DNA of 64,000 nt from an uncultured Selenomonadales bacterium (GTDB lineage Bacteria; Bacillota; Negativicutes; Selenomonadales; Selenomonadaceae), in the NCBI GenBank assembly GCA_946183785.1, contig CAMHCS010000007.1, positions 26,809 to 90,808 of the forward strand. The letters are read 5' to 3'. Position 1 is the first letter of the stretch, and every line of letters begins with the position of its first letter. Of this stretch, positions 28,962 through 37,889 are shown one piece after another. Both the position numbers and the translations under genes were made by a program. The notes beneath the pieces were generated by a model. That model saw nothing but the letters and a program-made list of their open reading frames with translations. It searched no databases and was not told the origin of the DNA.

Positions 28962-29339
28962 TCACATGGGAATATCGTCATCGTTGCCATATTCCTCAGC
29001 CAATCCCTGCTTCTTGCTGCCGACAAACTCAATGTTGTCCGCTACCAGCTTGATGCCGTATTGCTGCTTTCCTTCCTTGTCCGTGTACTGGTTGTCCATC
29101 ACATGACCGCGCATCATGATTTGGCTGCCTTTCATTAAATGCTGCTCGCAAGTTTCCGCCAGCTTGTTCCATGCGTCGATATAAAAGAACGAGGTTGGAT
29201 AGTTACCGTCCGCATCCTTCGTATAACTTTTTCGTACCGCCAGCGAGAAGGAAGCCACCGGCTTTCCTTTCTGCGTGTAACGCATCGTAACATCACTGGC
29301 TACCCGTCCCGACAATACCAAAAGATTCATTTTCTCCAC
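28962..29339 (-). CDS. ssb: Single-stranded DNA-binding protein
   Basis: A 125-aa OB-fold protein. It begins MNLLVLSGRVASDVTMRYT after a short leader (MEK) and has TSFFYIDAWNKLAETCEQHL. The C-terminus DDDIPM is the acidic tail that recruits partner proteins, with Met in place of the usual Phe. It is shorter than chromosomal SSBs, as is usual on mobile elements. It lies 8 bp after topB. Confidence 0.93.
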   Translation of the reverse strand: MEKMNLLVLSGRVASDVTMRYTQKGKPVASFSLAVRKSYTKDADGNYPTSFFYIDAWNKLAETCEQHLMKGSQIMMRGHVMDNQYTDKEGKQQYGIKLVADNIEFVGSKKQGLAEEYGNDDDIPM

Positions 29340-29347
29340 TCTCCTTT

Positions 29348-31384
29348 TTATTTTACCTTGAATAATTTCTTCAGGCGAGTTTGGTGCCCGGCATCTTGTT
29401 TCCGGGCGACAGGCTTGCCTTTATTGTCTTCCATTGTCGTCTTGCACTCCGGATATCCGGAGCAACCCCAAAAGATTCCATTCGGTCCTTTTCTGCGCGT
29501 CATGGGTTTCCCACAGTTCGGGCACTTCACAATATCCTTTGCCTCGGCAATTTTTGCTTCCTGCGCTTGGCGCAGGAGCTTCCGCAAGGTTTCCTCCTGC
29601 TTCGAGAAAAAGTCAGCAACTGACAGCTTCCCTTCCTTGATTTCATCAAGCTGCTGCTCCCAGAGCGCGGTCGTGTCTGGATAGAGGATCTCGTCGGGTA
29701 GAACGCTGCAAAGCTGATACGCTTTCTCGCAGGGAACGAGATGTTTCTTTTCGATTATTAGGAAACCTCTCGTTTGCAGCGTCTCGATGATCCCTGCTCG
29801 TGTTGCTTCCGTGCCGATGCCCTGCGATTCCTGTAATGCCGCTTGCAACGACTTATCCTTGACGTGCTTGTGGATATTCTTCATCGCAGCCAAGAGCGTC
29901 GCCGGAGTGAACCGGGACGGCGGCTTCGTCTCCCGCTCAGCCACATTCCCTTCCATAAAAATTACATCATCGCCTTTCTGCATCGCAGGGAGGCTTTTTT
30001 GTTGCTCTTCGTCTTCCCCTTTCTCTTCCATCGTCACATCCGTTTTGTAAAGCGAACGCCAACCCATCGTTTTGACCGTCTTCCCTTTGGCGATGAAATG
30101 TTCTCCGTTCCATTCCAGGTCGACCTTCGTCGAGAGGTAAACGTGCGCCGGATAAAACTGCGCGAGATAAGCCGTGGCGACCATGAGGTACAGCTTCTCT
30201 TCCGTTTCGGACAAGGTGTCCAAGTCTGCTTTCACACGCGTGGGGATGATGGCATGATGCGCGGAAATTTTCTTGTCGTTCCATGCCTTTGATCGGAGAG
30301 ACGGATCAGCGCCGTTGACCATCGTCTCCATTTCTCCCGAAAGCCCTTTCAGATTACCGAGGATGACGGCGACGTCCGCAAGCTGGTTCTCCGGAAGATA
30401 ATCACAATCAGAGCGAGGGTACGTCGTCAACTTTTTCTCGTAAAGCCCCTGCATCGTGTCCAAGACTTCCTGGGGGCTAAGTCCGTGCTTCCGGCCCGCT
30501 TCAATCTGGAGCGACGAGAGCGAATATGGAAGACGGGACTGCTCTTGTTTCTCCTGCTGATCCAACGAAACAATTTTTGCTGTCGCCGGAGCCTCCGATT
30601 GAAGTTTTCGGAGCAGCGCGTCGGCAACGCTCTGATCCAGCAGACGATTCTCATCGTCCATCCCTTGCACATCATCCCTCGGCTGCCAAACGGAAGGGAC
30701 GACGCCGCGTTCATGTTTCCAGTCCACTTGCAGAGCGTAATGGGTGACAGAATGAAAATTTTTAATCTGCTGCTCGCGGCGGACAACAAGCGCCATCGTC
30801 GGCGTCTGCACCCGCCCCACAGAGGCAGCGCCTTGATAGCCAGCCGCTCTCATCCGGATTGTGTATGCCCGCGTCAGGTTCATGCCGATGATCCAATCTG
30901 CTCGCGAACGAGCTAATGCGGAATTTTTTAGTCCGATGAAGTCACGGTTGTCCCGGAGGTCGGCAAGGGCATCCCGCACGCTCTTCTCATCGAGCGCGTT
31001 CAGGAGAATCCGTTTCACGGGCTTCTTGTTTCCGATGTATTCCAGCACCTCGTCAACGAGAAGCTGTCCCTCTCGATCCGGATCGCCTCCGTTGACAATT
31101 TCGTCGGCTTCCTTGACGAGCTTTTTAATAGTAGAAAATTGTTTTGCGCAACTCTTCGTGACATTCAACTTCCAGACGCTCGGAAGGATGGGCAAATCGC
31201 TCATGCGCCACGTTTTGTATTTTTCATCGTACTCTTCCGGCGCGGCTTGCTCCAAGATATGGCCGAAGCACCACGTCACCACATCCGTGCCGCAGACGAT
31301 GCAACCGTCCCCTGGCTTCCCCTTACCGAGACCGGAGGCGATTGCCTTGCCCAGCGATGGTTTTTCGGCGATGAATAATCTCAT
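29348..31384 (-). CDS. topB: DNA topoisomerase III (TopB), element-encoded type
   Basis: A 678-aa type IA topoisomerase. The TOPRIM domain begins MRLFIAEKPSLGKAIASGLG and has GGDPDREGQLLVDEV. ASVGRVQTPT and GIGTEATR are family motifs, and the active-site tyrosine is in TTYPRSDCDYLP. One C-terminal zinc finger (CPNCGKPM..CSGYPEC) is present. Conjugative elements often carry TopB next to SSB to resolve transferred DNA. It is preceded by the two small mob genes and followed by ssb. Confidence 0.94.
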   Translation of the reverse strand: MRLFIAEKPSLGKAIASGLGKGKPGDGCIVCGTDVVTWCFGHILEQAAPEEYDEKYKTWRMSDLPILPSVWKLNVTKSCAKQFSTIKKLVKEADEIVNGGDPDREGQLLVDEVLEYIGNKKPVKRILLNALDEKSVRDALADLRDNRDFIGLKNSALARSRADWIIGMNLTRAYTIRMRAAGYQGAASVGRVQTPTMALVVRREQQIKNFHSVTHYALQVDWKHERGVVPSVWQPRDDVQGMDDENRLLDQSVADALLRKLQSEAPATAKIVSLDQQEKQEQSRLPYSLSSLQIEAGRKHGLSPQEVLDTMQGLYEKKLTTYPRSDCDYLPENQLADVAVILGNLKGLSGEMETMVNGADPSLRSKAWNDKKISAHHAIIPTRVKADLDTLSETEEKLYLMVATAYLAQFYPAHVYLSTKVDLEWNGEHFIAKGKTVKTMGWRSLYKTDVTMEEKGEDEEQQKSLPAMQKGDDVIFMEGNVAERETKPPSRFTPATLLAAMKNIHKHVKDKSLQAALQESQGIGTEATRAGIIETLQTRGFLIIEKKHLVPCEKAYQLCSVLPDEILYPDTTALWEQQLDEIKEGKLSVADFFSKQEETLRKLLRQAQEAKIAEAKDIVKCPNCGKPMTRRKGPNGIFWGCSGYPECKTTMEDNKGKPVARKQDAGHQTRLKKLFKVK

Positions 31385-31396
31385 AAGGTTCCCTCC

Positions 31397-31792
31397 TTAC
31401 CACATCTGAGAGAAGTCGGTGGCAGGCTCCTCGGCTTTCTTCGTCTCCGGCTTGCCGTTCGCCGCAGATGCCTCCTTGCTGCCAGCCTTTCCAGACGGCG
31501 GAGTTTTTGTCGGCGAATCCTGCCCCTCATTCGTCGCCAGATTAACATCCGCCTGCTTGATGTGCGCGTCATCAAGCAGCTTTCGCAAATCGTCTATCGA
31601 CTGGACGTCGTAATCCCTCATCAGCGCTTTTGCAGCGTACTGACTCTCGCGCCCCTTTAAAATCGCGAGACGGTCTTTTGCGTTAGTGAGCTGCTTTTCC
31701 AGTCGATTGATGGAACGTTCCCGTAACGCAATCTCTTTCCTTGTTCTTTGAAGCATCTCGTCGATGTCTTCTTTTTTGATTTCACCGCTCAT
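31397..31792 (-). CDS. Small coiled-coil protein of the mobilisation operon
   Basis: 131 aa from ATG 31792 (MSGEIKKED); an ATG at 31804 abuts GAGAGG too closely. Residues 5-60 form a charged coiled coil (MLQRTRKEIALRERSINRLEKQL). The C-terminal half is rich in Pro, Ala, Lys and Glu and looks disordered. I do not recognise a family. It lies between the TraD-like gene, which it overlaps, and topB, so a role in relaxosome or transfer-DNA processing is possible. Confidence 0.6.
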   Translation of the reverse strand: MSGEIKKEDIDEMLQRTRKEIALRERSINRLEKQLTNAKDRLAILKGRESQYAAKALMRDYDVQSIDDLRKLLDDAHIKQADVNLATNEGQDSPTKTPPSGKAGSKEASAANGKPETKKAEEPATDFSQMW

Positions 31793-32045
31793 GCAACATC
31801 TCATCCTCTCTTGTGTTCGGCAATTTTTTCAAAGCGGCCAGTGCCTCTTGACGATCATACCCGTCCAATATGCCAGCCTCCTCGAAAATCATCCCAGCTT
31901 GAAGCAGCTTCCGAATGCGTTGCGTCTTTTCCAAGCTCCGCTTTTCGGACTGCAAACGATGAAGCTCGCGATCCATCGTTTCAATCTTCTTCGTCAACGC
32001 TTCCTGCTGTTCCCGTTCTCTCCGCCGAAGCCGCTTCGATTTCAT
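31782..32045 (-). CDS. TraD-like small mobilisation protein
   Basis: An 87-aa basic protein. It has a coiled coil in the first half and a TQRIRKLLQAGMIFEEAGIL segment at about 40-60 that matches the Ti-plasmid TraD family (RKxxTRRLIxLGxLxxKAGL). Such genes sit beside MobA/L or TraA relaxase genes, and here the relaxase gene is divergent at 32400. Not to be confused with the F-plasmid TraD coupling ATPase. It is the first gene of the operon driven by the conserved box at 32113. Confidence 0.65.
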   Translation of the reverse strand: MKSKRLRRREREQQEALTKKIETMDRELHRLQSEKRSLEKTQRIRKLLQAGMIFEEAGILDGYDRQEALAALKKLPNTREDEMLHER

Positions 32046-32081
32046 CCTATTGATCGCCTCCTCTCTTCCGTGTCCAAAAAA

Positions 32082-32121
32082 ATTTTATCATAGGTGTTTG
32101 ACCTACTCACGATTTTTATGA
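32082..32121 (-). promoter_or_regulatory. Element-wide box promoter a (traD-like/topB operon)
   Basis: TCATAAAAA on the minus strand (32121-32113) with TAAAAT at 32087-32082. Spacing between box and -10 is 25 bp, against 27 bp at the four other sites. It lies about 37 bp upstream of the TraD-like start. Confidence 0.6.
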
Positions 32122-32129
32122 CAGCTTGC

Positions 32130-32399
32130 GATTCGTCCTTCCAGCTGCTCGTCATTTTTTCCGTCGCAGCTCCTGAAATTGAAAAATCGTGAGTAGCTCC
32201 GAGGGGTGTGATAAACTTTTTACGATGACGTTATGCGGTGCAAAAATAACGGGATGTGCACTTAGGTGTTTCCAAGGAAACACCGGGGAACGAAAAGCCC
32301 TGAAAGGGCATTTGCCAGTCGCCTTCGCTCCTTGAACTGCGTTGCTGGGAAAACGGGGAACGGAGAACATAATCCGATAACAAGAAAGGAGGCCGCGAT
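32130..32399. other. Candidate oriT / relaxase-binding region
   Basis: A ~270-bp non-coding stretch between divergent mobilisation genes with three inverted repeats: CGTTAT..ATAACG (32229-32251), a near-perfect palindrome GGTGTTTCC-AA-GGAAACACC (32265-32284), and GCCCT-GAA-AGGGC (32297-32309). Position next to a MobA/MobL relaxase and repeat structure are those of an origin of transfer. The nick site cannot be told by eye. It also carries the promoter region for the relaxase. Confidence 0.55.
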
Positions 32400-35366
32400 G
32401 TGGCCAACTACCATTTCAGAATCAAGACAGACAAGAAAAAAGATGGAACGCGGGTGTTTGCATCGAACCATGTGACCTACATCAACCGGGAGGGAAAGTA
32501 TAAGGACATCGACGAGCGTGGCATCGGCTCGCTCTCTTACGTCGATACGATTGCCGGAGAGCGTTCCATCGAACACCCACCGGAGCGAGAAACAATTCTT
32601 TACAAAAGCCCCTACGGGACAATCAAGCAGGACACGACGGGAGCTATTCATGTCTCCCAAAACGCGTCCATTGAGACGGTAGCCATCGCCTTGTCCGTTG
32701 CGAGTAATGTATATGGAGACAGCTTGTCCGTGAAAGGGCGGAGAGCATTCTACGCGAAAGCCCTTCTCGCGGGCCGAGATATGGATTTGCCGCCGTGCTT
32801 CTCGCCGGAAATGAATGAACGGCTGAAACAAATAAAGGAGGAAAAAAGGGATGAAGAACAACGAGACGACAGATTTCGCCGAATTGACCTCGGAGGAAGT
32901 GAAGGTAGCGATGGACAAGACAGAGGGAGAGCGGAAACAATTTGGCAGCCCGACGCTGAACAAATTACCGTCGAATCTCTTACCCGCCGAGGATTCCGCT
33001 TGCCAACATTGTCAACTGGCGGCGTGGCTCGTCCGCATGGAAGAGAAGGACAAGGCCGAGGTCCGGTGCTGGTGTCGACTGCTGAACGCCTTCAGCTACA
33101 CCGGGCAAGAACCGAATCCAATCGTGCTGTGCGACGGCAGTTATTTGACGCTCAAATAGAACGCATCCATGACACGACGAAAGAAATCATGAAGCGAATG
33201 CATGGGCGGCTGGGCAAAACATTCGCCGAGAGCCACGTCCAGTACATCAACAGGGAAGCCGCTTTTAAGGAGAGAGGCGGGTGCGTCCGAACCGGACACC
33301 ATCTGCCGCCTTGGGCGGAGGACTCGCCGCTGAAATTTTGGAAAGCGGCAGACAAATACGAACGCGCCAATGGAGAGCGATACAAGGAACTTGAGTTTGC
33401 TCTGCCGAATGAGCTGACGCTTGATCAGCAACAGGAGATTATTGACCGCTTCCTTGACCGCTACATGAAAAACTTCTATTATGCTTACGCTGTCCACGAT
33501 AAGATCGGTGCCATGTCCAACGGTGAGCGTCATCCGCACGTCCACCTGATGTTTTCCACGCGGGAATTAGATGAGCAGGAAAAAACGTCACCGAGACCGC
33601 CGGAGCTTTTCTTCAGGAAGCCGGAAGGCGGCGGATGCCGAAAGGCGGACTGCTGGGTCGGAACATGGGGACAGAGGCGAGGTCATCTCAATCGGATGCG
33701 GGAAAGCATGGCGCACATCCAAAACGAGATACTTAGGAAGTACGGACAGCCCGAACGTGTCGATCATCGAAGTTTGAAAGCGCGACGTGAGGAAGCGTTG
33801 GCGAAGGGCAATACCGTCCTCGCCACGCTCCTGGATCGACTGCCGACAAAGTCCCTTTCCATGGAAGCATTGCATGGCGGCGACACGGTGGAACGTCATC
33901 AAAGGCAGAAAACACAGAATCGGGAGCGGGCGCTGACAATCTGCGCAAAAGCAATTGCCGACGCCGCTGACGAAAAGCAAGCCACGATAAAGGAATACGA
34001 GGAGACACGAGCGGAGGATGATCGCTTGCGTGCGCTCGTCGCCGAGGATTTAAGCGCAGAAGAGAGAGCCGTTTTCGATGATGATCTCCGACAAATGGAC
34101 GAGGCGCAAAAAAAGCTCCAACTGCGTCTTGCCCTCGCCGTTTGGCACGAGGACGCATTGGAGCAATCCAAACTGGATTTCATGTCCCAGGAGGAACGGG
34201 AAACGTGGCAAGACTTGAAAGCATCCGGCAAGGAACGGGAATACTGGCAAGACTTTCTTCACGGCTTGGCCCAGCCATCCAACGAGCAAGCGGAAGAACT
34301 GCAAGCCTATCTGTCTGTCTGCCGCGAAGTGCGCCGCGAGATAGGGAAACTGGACGAAAGCATCCGAAAAGCAGCGAAGATTATGCAACCAGTCCACCGC
34401 CGCCTCTCATCTAAGGTGATGCAAAAGAAGATACAAGAGCACGCTCAACAGATTCTATTTGACGACAAGCTGGCAAAGCGGAATCTCGCGGATAGTTTGG
34501 CAGCGTATCAAAAAGCCGTGCAAGTCCTTCGGGATGACCTCGACCGGAAAGAACGAGCACGCCCCGCCGAAGGCGTTCCATATCGGCTGCCGGAACTGTC
34601 TGACGCGCTCGATGAACGGCTGCGAGAGCTGACTGTCATGCTGAAGGAAAAACGTGCCGCGCTGCGGAAGCTGGGAACCAGAGTTATCTCTTATAATCGC
34701 GCCATAGCGATGGCGAAAAACGTTTATGTGAAAGGCGCATACAAGAAGCTCCGTGACGACGCCAAGAAGCTGCGAAAGCAAGAGACTTACCTCGACAACG
34801 ACAAAAAGAAATGGGAGCAGGCATGGGCCGACGCCAAGGGAAATCCCGCAAAACAAAAAGCCCTCCTGCCAGAGAGGGAGAGCTTGAATAAACGGAGCAG
34901 AGCGCTCACAGATGAGCGACAGAGAATCGAACGGCGGGAGCAGGAACTGGATGCCCGTTGCGAGCATCCAAAGGCGCGGGAAAGAATCGAATCCATCGCA
35001 GCGGGCATCCTGCGAAAGAACCAGCCGACAGTGCAAGAGCATCAGACTCTTGAAAAAGAAGTCAATGCATTGTCGAAGGCCATCGCGGAGACGAAATCCC
35101 ATGTGTCCTCCCTGCGCCATCAGGAAAAGCGTGACGTCGCCATCAGCGGCAACAAGGAGACGCGCTACCGAGTCGCCCCGCAGCCGAACGTGACACCAAG
35201 CATGCGCCATGATGCCGTTGCCGTCGCGCAAGCCCTTCGCGGCGATTCCCATTATACCCAGCTCGTCGCCCGGTCGAAGCCAGATCATTTGGACGAATGG
35301 GAAATGCTCAGCGAGATGGAGAAGGACGAGCGGCTGGAGGAGATGGAAAGCCGTAAAGGATGGTAA
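32400..35366 (+). CDS. MobA/MobL-family relaxase
   Basis: A 988-aa protein starting at GTG 32400 behind AAAGGAGG. The canonical MobA/MobL nickase domain spans about 285-470: SHVQYINREAAF, FALPNELTLDQQQ, and the metal-binding HPHVHLMFS histidines. An N-terminal extension (1-150) repeats the HVxYINRE motif (HVTYINREGKYKDID), and an Arg/Gly-rich linker joins the two. The C-terminal half is long coiled coil. It should nick oriT and pilot DNA in conjugation. The linker overlaps a nested ORF at 32851-33159. The gene diverges from the TraD-like operon. Confidence 0.88.
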   Translation: MANYHFRIKTDKKKDGTRVFASNHVTYINREGKYKDIDERGIGSLSYVDTIAGERSIEHPPERETILYKSPYGTIKQDTTGAIHVSQNASIETVAIALSVASNVYGDSLSVKGRRAFYAKALLAGRDMDLPPCFSPEMNERLKQIKEEKRDEEQRDDRFRRIDLGGSEGSDGQDRGRAETIWQPDAEQITVESLTRRGFRLPTLSTGGVARPHGREGQGRGPVLVSTAERLQLHRARTESNRAVRRQLFDAQIERIHDTTKEIMKRMHGRLGKTFAESHVQYINREAAFKERGGCVRTGHHLPPWAEDSPLKFWKAADKYERANGERYKELEFALPNELTLDQQQEIIDRFLDRYMKNFYYAYAVHDKIGAMSNGERHPHVHLMFSTRELDEQEKTSPRPPELFFRKPEGGGCRKADCWVGTWGQRRGHLNRMRESMAHIQNEILRKYGQPERVDHRSLKARREEALAKGNTVLATLLDRLPTKSLSMEALHGGDTVERHQRQKTQNRERALTICAKAIADAADEKQATIKEYEETRAEDDRLRALVAEDLSAEERAVFDDDLRQMDEAQKKLQLRLALAVWHEDALEQSKLDFMSQEERETWQDLKASGKEREYWQDFLHGLAQPSNEQAEELQAYLSVCREVRREIGKLDESIRKAAKIMQPVHRRLSSKVMQKKIQEHAQQILFDDKLAKRNLADSLAAYQKAVQVLRDDLDRKERARPAEGVPYRLPELSDALDERLRELTVMLKEKRAALRKLGTRVISYNRAIAMAKNVYVKGAYKKLRDDAKKLRKQETYLDNDKKKWEQAWADAKGNPAKQKALLPERESLNKRSRALTDERQRIERREQELDARCEHPKARERIESIAAGILRKNQPTVQEHQTLEKEVNALSKAIAETKSHVSSLRHQEKRDVAISGNKETRYRVAPQPNVTPSMRHDAVAVAQALRGDSHYTQLVARSKPDHLDEWEMLSEMEKDERLEEMESRKGW
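32851..33159 (+). CDS. Nested ORF inside the relaxase gene, cysteine-rich
   Basis: A 102-aa ORF in a different frame from the relaxase. It has its own strong ribosome binding site AAAGGAGG at 32834-32841, 9 nt before ATG. The product is not low-complexity: an acidic N-terminus, then SACQHCQLAAWLV and EVRCWCRLLNAFSYTG with CxxC and CxC pairs that could bind metal. Over the same stretch the relaxase frame encodes an Arg/Gly-rich linker, which suggests that this frame is the more constrained one. I do not recognise the family. Confidence 0.5.
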   Translation: MKNNETTDFAELTSEEVKVAMDKTEGERKQFGSPTLNKLPSNLLPAEDSACQHCQLAAWLVRMEEKDKAEVRCWCRLLNAFSYTGQEPNPIVLCDGSYLTLK

Positions 35367-35386
35367 CGTAAAGCCGTAGCAACTCG

Positions 35387-35414
35387 TCGACAAAATTCAC
35401 CGGTATGATATAAT
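35387..35414 (+). promoter_or_regulatory. Promoter of the interrupted fic gene
   Basis: TCGACA (35387-35392), a 16-bp spacer and TATAAT (35409-35414), about 37 bp before the fic ATG. AAGGAG follows as the ribosome binding site. It is intact although the gene it served is split. Confidence 0.65.
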
Positions 35415-35451
35415 ATATAAGGAAGGCAGACATCGACAAGGAGATATAAAT

Positions 35452-35509
35452 ATGAACCACAATATTTACTCTGTCAAGAATCTCTTGGATCAATTAAACC
35501 TCGAACGCA
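35452..35509 (+). pseudogene. Second fic gene, 5' fragment (N-terminus)
   Basis: ATG at 35452 behind AAGGAG opens a frame, MNHNIYSVKNLLDQLNLER, that reads straight into the IS21 end at 35510. It is the missing N-terminus of the Fic protein whose remainder lies at 44089-44813: 58 nt here plus 725 nt there give 261 codons in one frame, once one copy of the CGCA duplication is removed. Confidence 0.85.
35506..35509. repeat. Target-site duplication, left copy (CGCA)
   Basis: CGCA immediately before the left IS21 end; the matching copy is at 44085-44088 after the right end. Confidence 0.75.
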
Positions 35510-35639
35510 TGTTAGCGTCGGGTGAAAATGACCATTTCGGGTCGGGTGATTTTGACCAATTTTCAGTCGGACGAAAATAACCAATGCGTCTTCATATGCG
35601 TTATACTTGAGTTGTCAACGGCTCAGGGAAAGGAGTCAT

Positions 35640-36962
35640 ATGAAGAACACAAATACATCTGCTGAAGAAACGCGCATTCTGGAAGCACTTGAAGAAATGA
35701 AAGCAAAGGTGGGAGAAGATTTTTCCTTGGCTTCCGTCAATCTAGCGGAGTTGGAAAGGCGTACCGGCGTTTCGAGGTCCAAATTGCGGCGCCTGAAGCG
35801 CAATGGGTTCAAATTCCTTCCCCATGCCAGCAAAGGCAAAAAGCCGGGGCATACTGTCCTTACAGGCTACAGCGGGATGCTCGACAATATGCTCTCGGAC
35901 GGACTCTCCAATTCCTCCGTCTGTTATGACCGTCTCCTGGAAGCCGGTTACCGCGGAGGGCTGACTGCTGTGAAGGTCTACATCAGCCAACACAAACATC
36001 TTCTCCCCGCCAAACGCCATCTTTCCCTGCGGCAGGGAAACCGTGGGCGCCGGTATACGACGCCACCGGGGGAAGCGTTCCAGATGGATTGGGGATTCGT
36101 CAAGGTGCAGGACCATGTAGGCAATGTATTCACCGCCGCATGCTTCGCTATGATCTGCCACCACTGCGGGGAAAGGTACGTGGAATTCTTCCCGAACGCA
36201 AAACAGGAAAACCTGTTCATCGGAATTATCCATGCGTTTCAGCACATGGGCATTCCCTCGCATATCCTTACGGACAACATGAAAAGCGTGGTTGTCCGCA
36301 GGGACATGGCAGGAAAGCCGGTGTGGCAAAAAGACTACGAGATATTCATGCGCAACCTGGATTTTGCGACCAAGCTGTGCAAGCCCCGTCATCCATTCAC
36401 GAAAGGGAAAGTGGAACGGCTCGTCCGCTTCGTGAAAGAGAATTTTCTTGTAGGCCGTGTATTCTGGAACGTGACCGATCTGAACCGACAGGCACTGGAA
36501 TGGTGCAACCGCCAGAACGGTATCTTCCATCGCGCCATCGGAGGCGTCCCCCACGAAATGCACACCCGCCTTTGTGCGGAACGTGCTCGTACCTTGGAGG
36601 ACAACGGCATGGTGCGTGAATATCTCTGCCCCATGCGCCGGATATCCTTTGACGGATTCGTAAACTATGAGGGCCGCCGCTTCGGCGTCCCGTACAGTTA
36701 CACGGGCAACGTGGCGCGTGTCATGCGGCAGGACGGCACGCTCTATATCTATTCGGAAGACCTGTTACAGATGCTCACCACACATGAGGTGACATGGAGC
36801 CGGCATGACAGTTTCTGTGAGGACCAGTATGCCGTGCCCGACCAGCCGGAGGAACACCCTTCCGTCCCCGTAGAGGCACGGATCCGGATGATCCAGCCTC
36901 CAACGCCCGTGGACTCCTTCGAGAAGTTCAACTTCGACAAGGGGGTGAACTGGGATGAGTGA
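35640..36962 (+). CDS. istA: IS21-family transposase IstA
   Basis: A 440-aa DDE transposase starting at ATG 35640 behind AAAGGAG. An N-terminal helix-turn-helix (LAELERRTGVSRSKLRRLKRNG) precedes the integrase core with FQMDWGFVKV (first Asp), HILTDNMKS (second Asp) and KGKVERLVRFVKENF (Glu). Its stop overlaps istB as in other IS21 elements. Confidence 0.93.
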   Translation: MKNTNTSAEETRILEALEEMKAKVGEDFSLASVNLAELERRTGVSRSKLRRLKRNGFKFLPHASKGKKPGHTVLTGYSGMLDNMLSDGLSNSSVCYDRLLEAGYRGGLTAVKVYISQHKHLLPAKRHLSLRQGNRGRRYTTPPGEAFQMDWGFVKVQDHVGNVFTAACFAMICHHCGERYVEFFPNAKQENLFIGIIHAFQHMGIPSHILTDNMKSVVVRRDMAGKPVWQKDYEIFMRNLDFATKLCKPRHPFTKGKVERLVRFVKENFLVGRVFWNVTDLNRQALEWCNRQNGIFHRAIGGVPHEMHTRLCAERARTLEDNGMVREYLCPMRRISFDGFVNYEGRRFGVPYSYTGNVARVMRQDGTLYIYSEDLLQMLTTHEVTWSRHDSFCEDQYAVPDQPEEHPSVPVEARIRMIQPPTPVDSFEKFNFDKGVNWDE

Positions 36963-37767
36963 TACATTCCAAGATGCCATCGACAAGTGCAGCCGGGCTT
37001 TGCGGATGGATTTCTCCTCAGCCGAATTTGCCCAGCTCGCAGCCGACAACGCCTATTCCATGGAGTCCGTTTCCGTTGTCAACGAAGTGTTTGAGTACAT
37101 CTGCACCAAGAAAGAGCAGGCGACGATCCAGATGCTCATGAGGACCAGCCGGTTGCCGCTCAAGCACGCGAAGACCTTCGAGAATTTCGATTTCAGCGTA
37201 CTGAAAGGGAAAGACATAGAACGGCTGAAAAGCCTCCCTTCCTTGGCTCCCATTTACGCCCACAGGAATCTCGCGTTCATCGGCCCCGCAGGGACGGGAA
37301 AGACACACTTGGCCATGGCTTTCGGCTACGAGTGCTGCCAGCACGGGATGAAAACCTACTTCATAAAAGCGTCGGAGCTTCGCGACAAGTTCACGAATGC
37401 CAGACGGCTTGGGAAGGAGGCAAGCACACTGACCGCGCTCGTCCGTCCTTCCTGCCTGATCATTGATGAAGTTGGGCACTGCGAATTCGACAAGGAAAAC
37501 ACGCGCCTGTTCTTCGATATGGTCGACCGCCGGTACAACAAGGAAGGCGCATTCAATCTCGTGTTCACGAGCAACAAGACACCTTCCCAGTGGAAGGAGA
37601 ACTTCAAGGAGCCCGATTCCTTGTTGTGCTTGCTTGACCGGATTTTTGACGACGCGCTGGTCTTCAACATCCGTGGCGAGAGCTTTCGAGGGAAAAGGCT
37701 GGAGAACATTGCATTGCAGGCTGGAAGCCCGTATACCCCGATGTCTACGGGATCGGCTGTTTCCTAA
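36955..37767 (+). CDS. istB: IS21-family helper ATPase IstB
   Basis: A 270-aa AAA+ protein that regulates IstA target choice. Walker A is GPAGTGKTHLAMAFGYECC, Walker B is CLIIDEVGHCEF, and a sensor-type segment is NLVFTSNKTPSQW. ATG overlaps the end of istA by 8 bp. Confidence 0.93.
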   Translation: MSDTFQDAIDKCSRALRMDFSSAEFAQLAADNAYSMESVSVVNEVFEYICTKKEQATIQMLMRTSRLPLKHAKTFENFDFSVLKGKDIERLKSLPSLAPIYAHRNLAFIGPAGTGKTHLAMAFGYECCQHGMKTYFIKASELRDKFTNARRLGKEASTLTALVRPSCLIIDEVGHCEFDKENTRLFFDMVDRRYNKEGAFNLVFTSNKTPSQWKENFKEPDSLLCLLDRIFDDALVFNIRGESFRGKRLENIALQAGSPYTPMSTGSAVS

Positions 37768-37889
37768 GGTATAAGGTCTATCTGAGCCGTTGGCTAATTT
37801 CATCCGACTTTGGCGTGGTCATTTTCGCCCAACCCAAAATTGGCGATTTTCGCCCGACCCGATGTGGTTAAAATCGCCCGACGCTAACA

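Larger units (their letters stand above)
35510..37889 (+). mobile_element. IS21-family insertion sequence (complete)
   Basis: A 2380-bp element with ends TGTTAGCGTCGGG and CCCGACGCTAACA. Each end has three tandem repeats of the type GTCGGGTGAAAATGACCA, the usual multiple IstA binding sites of IS21. It carries istA and istB. Its right flank (TCAG) does not match the left (CGCA), as expected if the whole composite, not this IS alone, moved to the present site. Confidence 0.9.
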
